Shown: positions 33,843-41,253 of the stretch, in pieces
Numbering within the stretch: the first letter of the stretch is position 1
Layout: every line of letters begins with the position of its first letter
Origin: JBGASG01 sp046328035
GTDB lineage: Bacteria > Cyanobacteriota > Vampirovibrionia > Obscuribacterales > Obscuribacteraceae
NCBI GenBank assembly: GCA_046328035.1
Contig: JAXLXI010000003.1
Location: 248,001-312,000 of the forward strand
Direction: 5' to 3'
Length of the DNA stretch: 64,000 nucleotides
Made by a program: the position numbers and the translations under genes
Notes under the pieces: generated by a model
What the model was told of the DNA's origin: nothing
The model's input: only the letters and a program-made list of their open reading frames with translations
The model's database searches: none

Positions 33843-35354
33843 TTGACAGTCCTTGCAAACGCTAAGAAACTGGCAATACCCGCTCAAAGCGGATTACTAC
33901 GAGACCCAGCCGTGGCAGAGAGCGAACTCTCCATCCCTTACCGCAGCCGAATTGGAAACGCCGGACTGGTCGTGACCGGCACGCTGGTGCCCGTTTGGGC
34001 AATTATGTCTCCGCTAGTCGCGATCGGCTATCTGGGTTTCTTGATTAAACTGGCGCTGTTTGGAGGCGCCGAGGCTCCCGCCGACCTGCTGGTGCCGTTT
34101 GTTCTTAGTCTGGTGGTCACTTCGCTCGGTCTGATCGCTTTGATCAACTTCGCTGAAAAGTCGATCACTCTCAATAAGGAAGGAATTTGTCTGCCAGGAG
34201 TTTTCTTGTTTGCCCTAGCGCTGCGGCGGCAAAGGAAATGGAAGGAATTGACGCGCATTGCCATGGACATGGCGGACGAGAAAGCCCAGCTGCGACTCTT
34301 CTTCAAAAACGGCAGCGTTGCACGCCTCTCGCTCGCCAATCTGGACCGCGAAAACCTGGAACAACTGCTGTTAGCCCTTGAAGTTAGAGCCACCGAAGCC
34401 GAGAAGGACATGAGCCTGACTGCACTGCTTGGACAGTTGCACGATGAGAGAGCCAACGTCGGGGAGCTTTCGTACACCCAGATGTGGGAAGAAGAGCTCA
34501 ATCGCCGCTTCGCTTCCACTGCATTCGTGCCCCTGCAGCCCGGGCAGTTTGTCCAGGGGGAGCGGCTGAAGATCATCCGGCAACTGGCATTCGGCGGATT
34601 GTCAGCCATTTATCTAGCGCAGTTGAACGGCACGCAAGCCGTGGTGCTCAAGGAGTCGGTGGTGCCGGACACCGCAGACGAAAACCTGCGCAATAAAGCC
34701 AGACAGATGTTCGAGCGGGAAGCCAACTATCTGCGCCGGCTCCAACATGACCATATCGCCAAAGTGCACGATCACTTTGTTGAAGACGATCGTCATTATC
34801 TGATGCTGGAGTATCTTGAAGGCGAAGATCTGCGACAGGTGGTCAGGCAGGCTGGTCCCCAGGATGAGGGCACTGTTCTGGACTGGTCGTTGCAGACCGC
34901 CAAGATTTTGAAATATCTGCACAATCAAGAGCCACCCATCGTGCATCGCGATTTGACTCCAGATAACCTGGTCTTGCGTAATGCCGCCGAAGTAGTGCTG
35001 ATCGACTTTGGTGCCGCCAACGAATTGATCGGTACAGCCACCGGCACGCTGGTCGGCAAGCAAGCCTACATCGCCCCCGAGCAATTTCAGGGGCATGCAA
35101 CGACGCAAAGCGATATCTACGCTCTGGGCGGCAGCATGTATTTCCTTTTGACTGGACAAGATCCCGAAGCGTTGGCAACCAATGATCCGCGGACCGTGAA
35201 TCCCCGCGTGTCGAACGAGGTTGCGGAACTGGTGATGGCGTGCAACCAGTTCGATGTCAGCGAACGAGTCCAGTCGGCGGAAGACTTAATAGAACGCCTC
35301 GAAGCATTGAAGGACCAGATCGCCCCGCACGTCATTAGTATCGCGAAAAAGTAG
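33843..35354 (+). CDS. Membrane Ser/Thr kinase with PH-like domain (paralog 1)
   Basis: 503 residues if started at TTG 33843 (AAAAGGA just upstream); TTG 33780 or GTG 33912 are alternatives. Order: two TMs (about 40-72 and 82-102), a PH-like beta domain (~105-180), a helical linker, then kinase (~240-495). The glycine loop is degenerate (LAFGGLSAIY), the Lys is in VVLKES, the catalytic loop is HRDLTPDN (Lys of HRDxKPxN replaced by Thr), then DFG and APEQ. A hairpin (33813-33831) sits right before the start. Followed after one base by a paralogous kinase. Confidence 0.88.
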   Translation: MTVLANAKKLAIPAQSGLLRDPAVAESELSIPYRSRIGNAGLVVTGTLVPVWAIMSPLVAIGYLGFLIKLALFGGAEAPADLLVPFVLSLVVTSLGLIALINFAEKSITLNKEGICLPGVFLFALALRRQRKWKELTRIAMDMADEKAQLRLFFKNGSVARLSLANLDRENLEQLLLALEVRATEAEKDMSLTALLGQLHDERANVGELSYTQMWEEELNRRFASTAFVPLQPGQFVQGERLKIIRQLAFGGLSAIYLAQLNGTQAVVLKESVVPDTADENLRNKARQMFEREANYLRRLQHDHIAKVHDHFVEDDRHYLMLEYLEGEDLRQVVRQAGPQDEGTVLDWSLQTAKILKYLHNQEPPIVHRDLTPDNLVLRNAAEVVLIDFGAANELIGTATGTLVGKQAYIAPEQFQGHATTQSDIYALGGSMYFLLTGQDPEALATNDPRTVNPRVSNEVAELVMACNQFDVSERVQSAEDLIERLEALKDQIAPHVISIAKK

Positions 35355-35355
35355 C

Positions 35356-36837
35356 ATGAGCGACGAGCAACTGATTTCCTATCGACCAGAAGGCAACACC
35401 AGTCGTTGGCTCGCGTATCTGATCGAGCGCGAGAATTCGTATCCAATTCTCTATCTGACGACAGTGGTGGCAGTGGGTCTTCTGTGGTTGTTCAAAGAAT
35501 CGCTTTACTCGCTGACACCAGGGCTGGAAAAGGCAATCAGCGCGGTCTGGGCGACACTCCTCCACCCCGCCTGGTGGCTCATATTCGCGCCCGTATCATT
35601 CATAGTCTTGAGACGTCTGTCGCGATTTCTTTTGCAGCCGACTCACCTGGAGATCAGCTCCGAAGGTCTGCGCACACACTGGAAACAGATGGGCGATCGC
35701 GCATCACGGGTGGTGCCCTGGTCGCAAGTCGACAACATCGAAGTGCGACAGTTGCCGGGCAGCACTCTGCAGGACAACGCCATGATTACCTTCAATGGTC
35801 TCAATAAACAGAAGAAACCAAAACGCCTCATGCAAATTCGCGTCGGCGGATTGATCGAAGCTGACGGCAAAGACAAAGTGCTTAGCGCGCTCAATAAATA
35901 TGCCAAAGACGTGCGCCGAGACTACGAAGTGACGGCGCTGCTAGCCAAACCCCCTGATCATACTTATACGGAGCTGTGGCTAAACGCGCTCTCGGCTACT
36001 CCGCAGAGAGAACGTCTGGCACCGCTGGCGCCGGATACCAAACTCCAAGGTGGCAACTATGTGATTATCGACCGTATCGGGATGGGCGGTCAGGGCACCG
36101 CCTATAAAGCACTGGCACTGGCCACAGACGACCGCGAAGAAATGGTTGCGGTCCTTAAAGAATATGTATTGCCGGTGCACGTGACACTGAATGCGCGCAA
36201 ACAATCAATCGAGGTGCTGCAGCACGAAGCGAAGCTGTTGCAAAAACTGCAACACCCACAAATCGTGCAGCTTCTCGATTTCTTCTTCGAAGACCATCGG
36301 GGCTATCTGGTTCTGGAGTTGATTGAAGGCAATTCGCTGCGCAAACTGGTGACCGACAACGGGCCGCTTTTGGAGAGCATGGTGACTGAGTTGGGCTTGC
36401 AAATGTGTGAGATTCTGGCCTACTTGCACGATCAAGCACCACCGGTAGTGCACCGCGATTTCACTCCGGACAATTTGATCTTGACCACCGGGGGCACCTT
36501 AAAGCTAATCGACTTCAACGTCGCGCACCAGAGAGAGGCAACGACGACCGCAACCGTAGTCGGAAAACACGCCTATATTCCGCCTGAGCAGTTCCGCGGC
36601 AAGCCGACACCCCGCAGCGACGTGTACGCGATGGGCGGCACGCTGCATTTCCTTTTGACTGGTCAAGATCCACAACCGATTACGCCTGCCCATCCACAAA
36701 ACTTCAATGCTGCCGTGACCACTGCTCTTGACGAGCTGATAGCGCGTGCCACAGCCGTCGATGAAGCAAAGCGGGTGCAAAGCGCGATTGAGTTTAAGCA
36801 AGCCCTGGAAACCGCAGAGCCGGCGCGAACGATATAA
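35356..36837 (+). CDS. Membrane Ser/Thr kinase with PH-like domain (paralog 2)
   Basis: 493 residues. Same layout as the gene before it: two TMs (~30-50 and 66-88), PH-like domain (~92-182), then kinase (~232-490). Glycine loop IGMGGQGTAY, Lys268 in AVLKEY, catalytic loop HRDFTPDN (366-373, Thr replaces Lys), metal motif DFN (386-388) in place of DFG, and PPEQF. The Asp residues are intact, so activity is plausible. Translation is probably coupled to paralog 1. Confidence 0.9.
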   Translation: MSDEQLISYRPEGNTSRWLAYLIERENSYPILYLTTVVAVGLLWLFKESLYSLTPGLEKAISAVWATLLHPAWWLIFAPVSFIVLRRLSRFLLQPTHLEISSEGLRTHWKQMGDRASRVVPWSQVDNIEVRQLPGSTLQDNAMITFNGLNKQKKPKRLMQIRVGGLIEADGKDKVLSALNKYAKDVRRDYEVTALLAKPPDHTYTELWLNALSATPQRERLAPLAPDTKLQGGNYVIIDRIGMGGQGTAYKALALATDDREEMVAVLKEYVLPVHVTLNARKQSIEVLQHEAKLLQKLQHPQIVQLLDFFFEDHRGYLVLELIEGNSLRKLVTDNGPLLESMVTELGLQMCEILAYLHDQAPPVVHRDFTPDNLILTTGGTLKLIDFNVAHQREATTTATVVGKHAYIPPEQFRGKPTPRSDVYAMGGTLHFLLTGQDPQPITPAHPQNFNAAVTTALDELIARATAVDEAKRVQSAIEFKQALETAEPARTI

Positions 36838-36846
36838 TTTGCGGCT

Positions 36847-38622
36847 ATGTTCGAAAATTTCACACCCGGCGCAATCAAAGTAATCTCCCTTGCTCAGGAA
36901 GAGACTCGACGCTTTCGGCAAAGAGGCATCGGCTCCGAGCAGTTGTTGCTCGGTTTGATAGCCGAAGGCAGCGGTTCGGCCTCCAAAATCTTGAAGGCGG
37001 CCGGGGTCTCATTCCAGGCTGTGCATGCGGAAATCGAAAAGTCCAACACGCCCGCCAGTGAGCCAGGCGGTCTTGATATCTCCTTCGCGCCCGACGGACA
37101 GCAAGTCATGGACATCGCTGCGCAAGAAGCCAAAAGGCTTGGCTCGACAGACGTCGGTACCGAACATCTATTGTTGGGGCTGATTAAACAGGCGGACAAT
37201 CGCGCTCTAGTGGTGCTGAAGTCCCTGGGAGTGGACGCCAACCGCTTGCGCCCGCAAGTCGAACAAATGGCCATGCACGTCATGCAGCAAAGTGGAACTA
37301 CTCCACGTTCATTCTTCTATGCATGTTTTGTGGACCGAGCCGACGAGCTGATCATGCGAGCCAACGAAGAATGCCTGCGAGACGGCAGTGAGATGGTCGG
37401 CACAGAGCATGTATTGTTGGCGCTGATCTCCGATACCAAGTTTGCAGGCGGCGACCCGCTGCGCAAGAGAGAAATTAGCCCGGATGCGGTGCGCGCCGTA
37501 GTCAGCCAGAGCTTCCATGCTGAGAAAGCCCTCAAGGGCAGCGAGACGCAACGCGCTAATCGGTATGAGCTCTCCCGCGCTCTCGGGGATGCCTTTGCCG
37601 AAGCCGTGGCTATGGATGACATGATCGGCACCGGGCACATCATGTTGGGCTTGATCAAACATCCAGGCAACCGAGCCGGGCAAGTCCTCGGCAAACTGAA
37701 TGTCGATCTGAATCAAATTGTCGTCGAAACAAACGAGCTGTTGCGCGCCAAGCGGGATGAGGGCGCCAATCTCTGGAAGACAGTCTCCTGGTCGATCAAG
37801 ACTCTCACGGGTGAATCGCCCGAGTCACGCAAACCGCTTTCAGCCAAGCACAAGTTGGAAGCTGAAGAACTGCTTGCCATCATCGACAAGCGCGAGGGCA
37901 ATTTGCACGGAGCCGAGCAACGCATCAAGCAATTGATTTTGTTCAGAGGCGGAGATCAATCTCCTGAAGGTCAGAAACACCTGAAGCACCACCTGGCGCA
38001 ATTGGCTGCGGTTTACGTAGACCAAGAGCGCTTTGACGAGGCTCGCTCGGCTGCGGAGCGCTCAATGTCTATGGCTGGTGCATCCGGTGGCACCGATGAC
38101 CCGGTCTGGATTGCATCGCTCCTGAACACGATGGCTCTTATGCACATCCGCAAGGGCGAATTCAGAGAAGCTCAAGGATTTCTGGAAAAGGCCAATACGA
38201 TCGCAGCCGACCCGAAAAATCGTGATCTCGATTTGATACTGTCATCGGTGCAAAATAATATCGGCGACTGCTTGCGCGCGCAGGGAAATCTGGCAGGCTC
38301 TAAAGAGTTTCTTCTCAAAGCATTGGAGTCGGCCAATCGTTTGAATGCACCGGATGATCCGCAGTTGGCATACAACCATGTCAATCTAGGCAAGTTGCTG
38401 ATGGCTATGGATAGGTTTGCAGAAGCTCAAACCTGCTTCCAGAAAGCGCTCGCACTGCAACAACCTCTCGACCCTACTCATCCGGACATCGCCCTCACCC
38501 TGCGAGAATACGCACCGCTGCTGGAAATGCTCAAACAGCCAACTGAAGCCGCGGCTGCCAGGAAGCGTGCCGAGGAAATCAGAGCAATCAATCTCAATCA
38601 GTTGGTCAAAGCTAACGAATAA
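36847..38622 (+). CDS. Clp N-terminal repeat protein fused to TPRs, no ATPase domain
   Basis: 591 residues. Residues 1-~310 hold Clp_N-type repeats: FTPGAIKVISLAQEETRRF with SEQLLLGLI, then ...GTEHLLLGLIKQ, GTEHVLLALIS and GTGHIMLGLIK, indicating two double-repeat domains. The C-terminal half (~345-591) carries TPR-like repeats (AYNHVNLGKLLMAMDRFAEA is one). No AAA+ Walker motifs are present, so it is not a ClpC/ClpA unfoldase. Clp N-domains bind substrates or adaptors; this could be an adaptor or signalling scaffold. It lies 9 bases after the kinase pair. Confidence 0.86.
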   Translation: MFENFTPGAIKVISLAQEETRRFRQRGIGSEQLLLGLIAEGSGSASKILKAAGVSFQAVHAEIEKSNTPASEPGGLDISFAPDGQQVMDIAAQEAKRLGSTDVGTEHLLLGLIKQADNRALVVLKSLGVDANRLRPQVEQMAMHVMQQSGTTPRSFFYACFVDRADELIMRANEECLRDGSEMVGTEHVLLALISDTKFAGGDPLRKREISPDAVRAVVSQSFHAEKALKGSETQRANRYELSRALGDAFAEAVAMDDMIGTGHIMLGLIKHPGNRAGQVLGKLNVDLNQIVVETNELLRAKRDEGANLWKTVSWSIKTLTGESPESRKPLSAKHKLEAEELLAIIDKREGNLHGAEQRIKQLILFRGGDQSPEGQKHLKHHLAQLAAVYVDQERFDEARSAAERSMSMAGASGGTDDPVWIASLLNTMALMHIRKGEFREAQGFLEKANTIAADPKNRDLDLILSSVQNNIGDCLRAQGNLAGSKEFLLKALESANRLNAPDDPQLAYNHVNLGKLLMAMDRFAEAQTCFQKALALQQPLDPTHPDIALTLREYAPLLEMLKQPTEAAAARKRAEEIRAINLNQLVKANE

Positions 38623-38627
38623 CCTAC

Positions 38628-39404
38628 GTGAAGGGTTCAATCTGGCTGACACTTCTGGCGGTGTGCGTGTATATGTTTCTCTACGCACCGATTGCGGTGC
38701 TGATTTTCTTCAGCTTCGATGACTCGAGGTTGGCGGTCACATGGACCGGCTTCACCTTCAAGTGGTATGACCTGCTCTTCCACGATGAAAACCTCCTGGG
38801 GGCATTGAAGAACAGCCTGGTCGTGGCATCGATTGCTGTCGGTATCTCAGCGGTGATGGGAACCATGTCGGCAGTCGGGCTCTCGCGCCTGCGCTTCCGC
38901 GGCGAAAGTCTGTACAGGGCGCTGACCATGTTACCGATTATCATTCCTGAGATCGCTATGGCGGTCGCGGCGTTGACGCTGTTCATCGCTCTCGGCCTGC
39001 AGCTTTCGCTGGCAACGGTGATCGTTTCGCACATCGTTTTCTGCGTTGCCTACATGACGCTGGTGGTGATGGGTCGATTAGAAGGGTTGGATCCAAAACT
39101 TGAAGAAGCCGCCCGCGATCTCGGCGCACCACCTGTAATGGCATTCATGAAAGTCACGCTGCCACTTTTGACGCCAGGCATTCTGGCCGGCTGCCTGCTC
39201 ACCTTTGTGCTGTCGCTGGATGACTTCATCATCACCCAGTTCACCGCCGGGGTGGGCGACACAACACTGCCTCTCTGGATCTACGCCTCGGTTAAATTTG
39301 GAGTGAGCCCGGAAATTAATGCGCTCAGCACCCTCATGATCGCCAGTACGATTGGGGTGACGTTAATTGCCGAAATTGTGCGCGGCCGCTCAAAACCGGC
39401 TTAG
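38628..39404 (+). CDS. potC: Spermidine/putrescine-type ABC transporter permease
   Basis: 258 residues from GTG. Six TM segments and the EAA loop (EEAARDLGAPPVMAFMKVTLP) mark a binding-protein-dependent permease; LYAPIAVLIFFSFDDSRL and the DDFIITQF segment are typical of PotC. It would pair with PotA, PotB and PotD, none of which is nearby. It sits 5 bases after the Clp-N/TPR gene, so it is probably in the same transcript. Confidence 0.85.
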   Translation: MKGSIWLTLLAVCVYMFLYAPIAVLIFFSFDDSRLAVTWTGFTFKWYDLLFHDENLLGALKNSLVVASIAVGISAVMGTMSAVGLSRLRFRGESLYRALTMLPIIIPEIAMAVAALTLFIALGLQLSLATVIVSHIVFCVAYMTLVVMGRLEGLDPKLEEAARDLGAPPVMAFMKVTLPLLTPGILAGCLLTFVLSLDDFIITQFTAGVGDTTLPLWIYASVKFGVSPEINALSTLMIASTIGVTLIAEIVRGRSKPA

Positions 39405-39425
39405 CTGGTGTAAGATATCAAGCAG

Positions 39426-39881
39426 ATGCGATTAATCAGTCACGGCATTGCGATCTTGATGCTGCTGGTCTCCCTGGCGGGACTGGGGCGGCCCGCCGGC
39501 GCGGGCAATCTCACCAACGCCGACGACCCCGTCAATCTCTACAACCAGCGCCAGTACGGCAAGGCTTTGACCAAGTTCCAAGCCCTTGTGAAAAAGAACC
39601 CGAAAGATGCCCGGGCGCACTATTACATGGGTTTGTGCTACCAGGCACTCACCCAGATCAAAATGGCTCAAACCGAATACATGTGGGTGTACAACAACAG
39701 CTCCGACAAGCGAATGCAGTACAACGCCTGGGTCGCCCTGAGCAATATCGACCGCTGGAGCGCGCACCGCGCCTATGAGGGACAAGGCAACTGTTTTGCC
39801 TACCGGTCCGGCGCACCACCCATCTACAAGCCATCAGCAGTGATTCCGCCGGTTTCGACGATGTCGACCGGCAGTGCGTGA
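39426..39881 (+). CDS. Small secreted TPR protein
   Basis: 151 residues. Signal peptide with core ILMLLVSLAGL and a probable cleavage near AGAGN. About two TPR units (~38-105: VNLYNQRQYGKALTKFQALV and AHYYMGLCYQALTQIKMAQ), then a Pro-rich tail. 21 bases after potC on the same strand. Function unknown. Confidence 0.75.
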   Translation: MRLISHGIAILMLLVSLAGLGRPAGAGNLTNADDPVNLYNQRQYGKALTKFQALVKKNPKDARAHYYMGLCYQALTQIKMAQTEYMWVYNNSSDKRMQYNAWVALSNIDRWSAHRAYEGQGNCFAYRSGAPPIYKPSAVIPPVSTMSTGSA

Positions 39882-40023
39882 CAAAGACGGGGCCTGTGCC
39901 CGTAGAGCGGTAGGTTACCGACTCGCCATCTATAAGTATCAAGTCCACCAAAAGCACCACTCAAAATCACCCCGACCGGTCCACCACCCCGCCACATTAC
40001 CACCGAGATAGGACTCTTCCCGC

Positions 40024-40944
40024 ATGAGCCCCGAACCAGAAGCGACTTTCAAGAAGATGTCTGGACCGACACCGGAGATAATAGTTGGCGAACTGCCGGT
40101 CGGCGGCAACGCCGGCACTACAGAGCTGGCGCTGGCGACCGATTTGAGTTCCAGATCCAATAGTGCGTTGCTCATGAGAGCAGCTGCAGATCTGCCCGGC
40201 GGCTTTCCCGGGGCCGTGGAAATAGACTTGCAAGCCCAGGTCGGCGGCGGCAAGGACGGATCCGCAGCCGACACCACGAAAGCACCTACCGCCACCGGCA
40301 AACCGCCGGAGGGCGTTTGCTGGCAGACCGAGGATGGCGGCACCCAGTACTGGGAAAAGGGAGGTCTGAAAACCGTTTGGCCGGACAATACCGTCCGCGT
40401 GGAATACCCGGATGGGCGGGGATTCGTGGTCAGTTCCGACGGGTCTGGAAAACATTGGGGTCCGACCCCGGCCGACAACTACGAAACCACCGCCGATGGT
40501 GGCATCGAGCGAATCAACTGGGAGACACTTCGCACAGTAACAACCTGGCCGGATGGTACGGTCCGTGAAGTATCCATGTTGGGCGATGACGACAAAGGCT
40601 TCGTTGTGAAGCCAGACGGCAGCCGACATGTATGGGGACCGAATCCGAATGACAATTATGACGAGGCACCCACCCCGGACGGTGGCATCAAGCGAACTTA
40701 CGCAGATGGCGGCTGGTTTACGAAGTACCCGGATGGACGCATGGTGGAGCCGCTTAAGGACGGGCAAGGCACTCGCGAGTGGATCCCCGGCGGACCGAAC
40801 AACTACACGATTCGCATCCACAGCGGAAACCGCATCAGAGACACCATCGGCTCCGGTGACCCCACTCTCGCCGACAGCCCTCCGCACATGCGTCGGGCTT
40901 CCTGGGCCGACTGGGAAAATACAGCCGCGGTCTTAAACCAGTAG
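40024..40944 (+). CDS. Protein with three ~57-residue PDG/WGP repeats
   Basis: 306 residues, unknown function. After a ~95-residue Gly/Ala/Thr-rich start, three repeats follow at about 119-174, 175-234 and 235-270 (last partial), with pattern [WY]PD[GN]..V ... GFVV..DGS...WGP.P.DNY ... DGGI.R. These resemble beta-hairpin repeats of surface proteins but match no family I can name. No signal peptide or TM is evident. GGAAT-like ribosome sites are weak. Convergent with a small membrane protein gene 14 bases away. Confidence 0.72.
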   Translation: MSPEPEATFKKMSGPTPEIIVGELPVGGNAGTTELALATDLSSRSNSALLMRAAADLPGGFPGAVEIDLQAQVGGGKDGSAADTTKAPTATGKPPEGVCWQTEDGGTQYWEKGGLKTVWPDNTVRVEYPDGRGFVVSSDGSGKHWGPTPADNYETTADGGIERINWETLRTVTTWPDGTVREVSMLGDDDKGFVVKPDGSRHVWGPNPNDNYDEAPTPDGGIKRTYADGGWFTKYPDGRMVEPLKDGQGTREWIPGGPNNYTIRIHSGNRIRDTIGSGDPTLADSPPHMRRASWADWENTAAVLNQ

Positions 40945-40958
40945 ATTACGACCAGGTG

Positions 40959-41225
40959 CTATTCAAGTTTCTGTGCTTCGTCGGATTTGGCTTTAATTGC
41001 CGGAGTCTTCGAACATGCCTCAACCAGGCGGGATGGAAACAAGATCAGCATCACCACCACCTCAATGACTCCACCATTGCGAAATAACGGGTGATCCGCC
41101 GGCTTCGTCAGCTCCACCTTGCGCAATTTGGCAATCAGATCGGGCAAGAGAAGTGCAGTAAGCACCAGCACCAGTGCAGCAACGGCGTATATCCAAACCC
41201 GCCCGGCCATTTGCTCGGGACTCAT
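40959..41225 (-). CDS. Small membrane protein of unknown function
   Basis: 88 residues. One strong TM at about 10-31 (VWIYAVAALVLVLTALLLPDL) and a second hydrophobic stretch at ~50-66; charged tail. It begins 28 bases after the ileS stop on the same strand, so it is likely the last gene of the ileS transcript. Family not recognised. Confidence 0.65.
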   Translation of the reverse strand: MSPEQMAGRVWIYAVAALVLVLTALLLPDLIAKLRKVELTKPADHPLFRNGGVIEVVVMLILFPSRLVEACSKTPAIKAKSDEAQKLE

Positions 41226-41253
41226 TCTGAGACTCCTTGTTTCTCGCCTGCGC

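Noticed and set aside
39997..40887. 296-codon minus-strand frame over the repeat protein gene
   Set aside because: The plus frame shows a regular amino-acid repeat, and the minus frame is its Gly/Arg/Val-rich complement.
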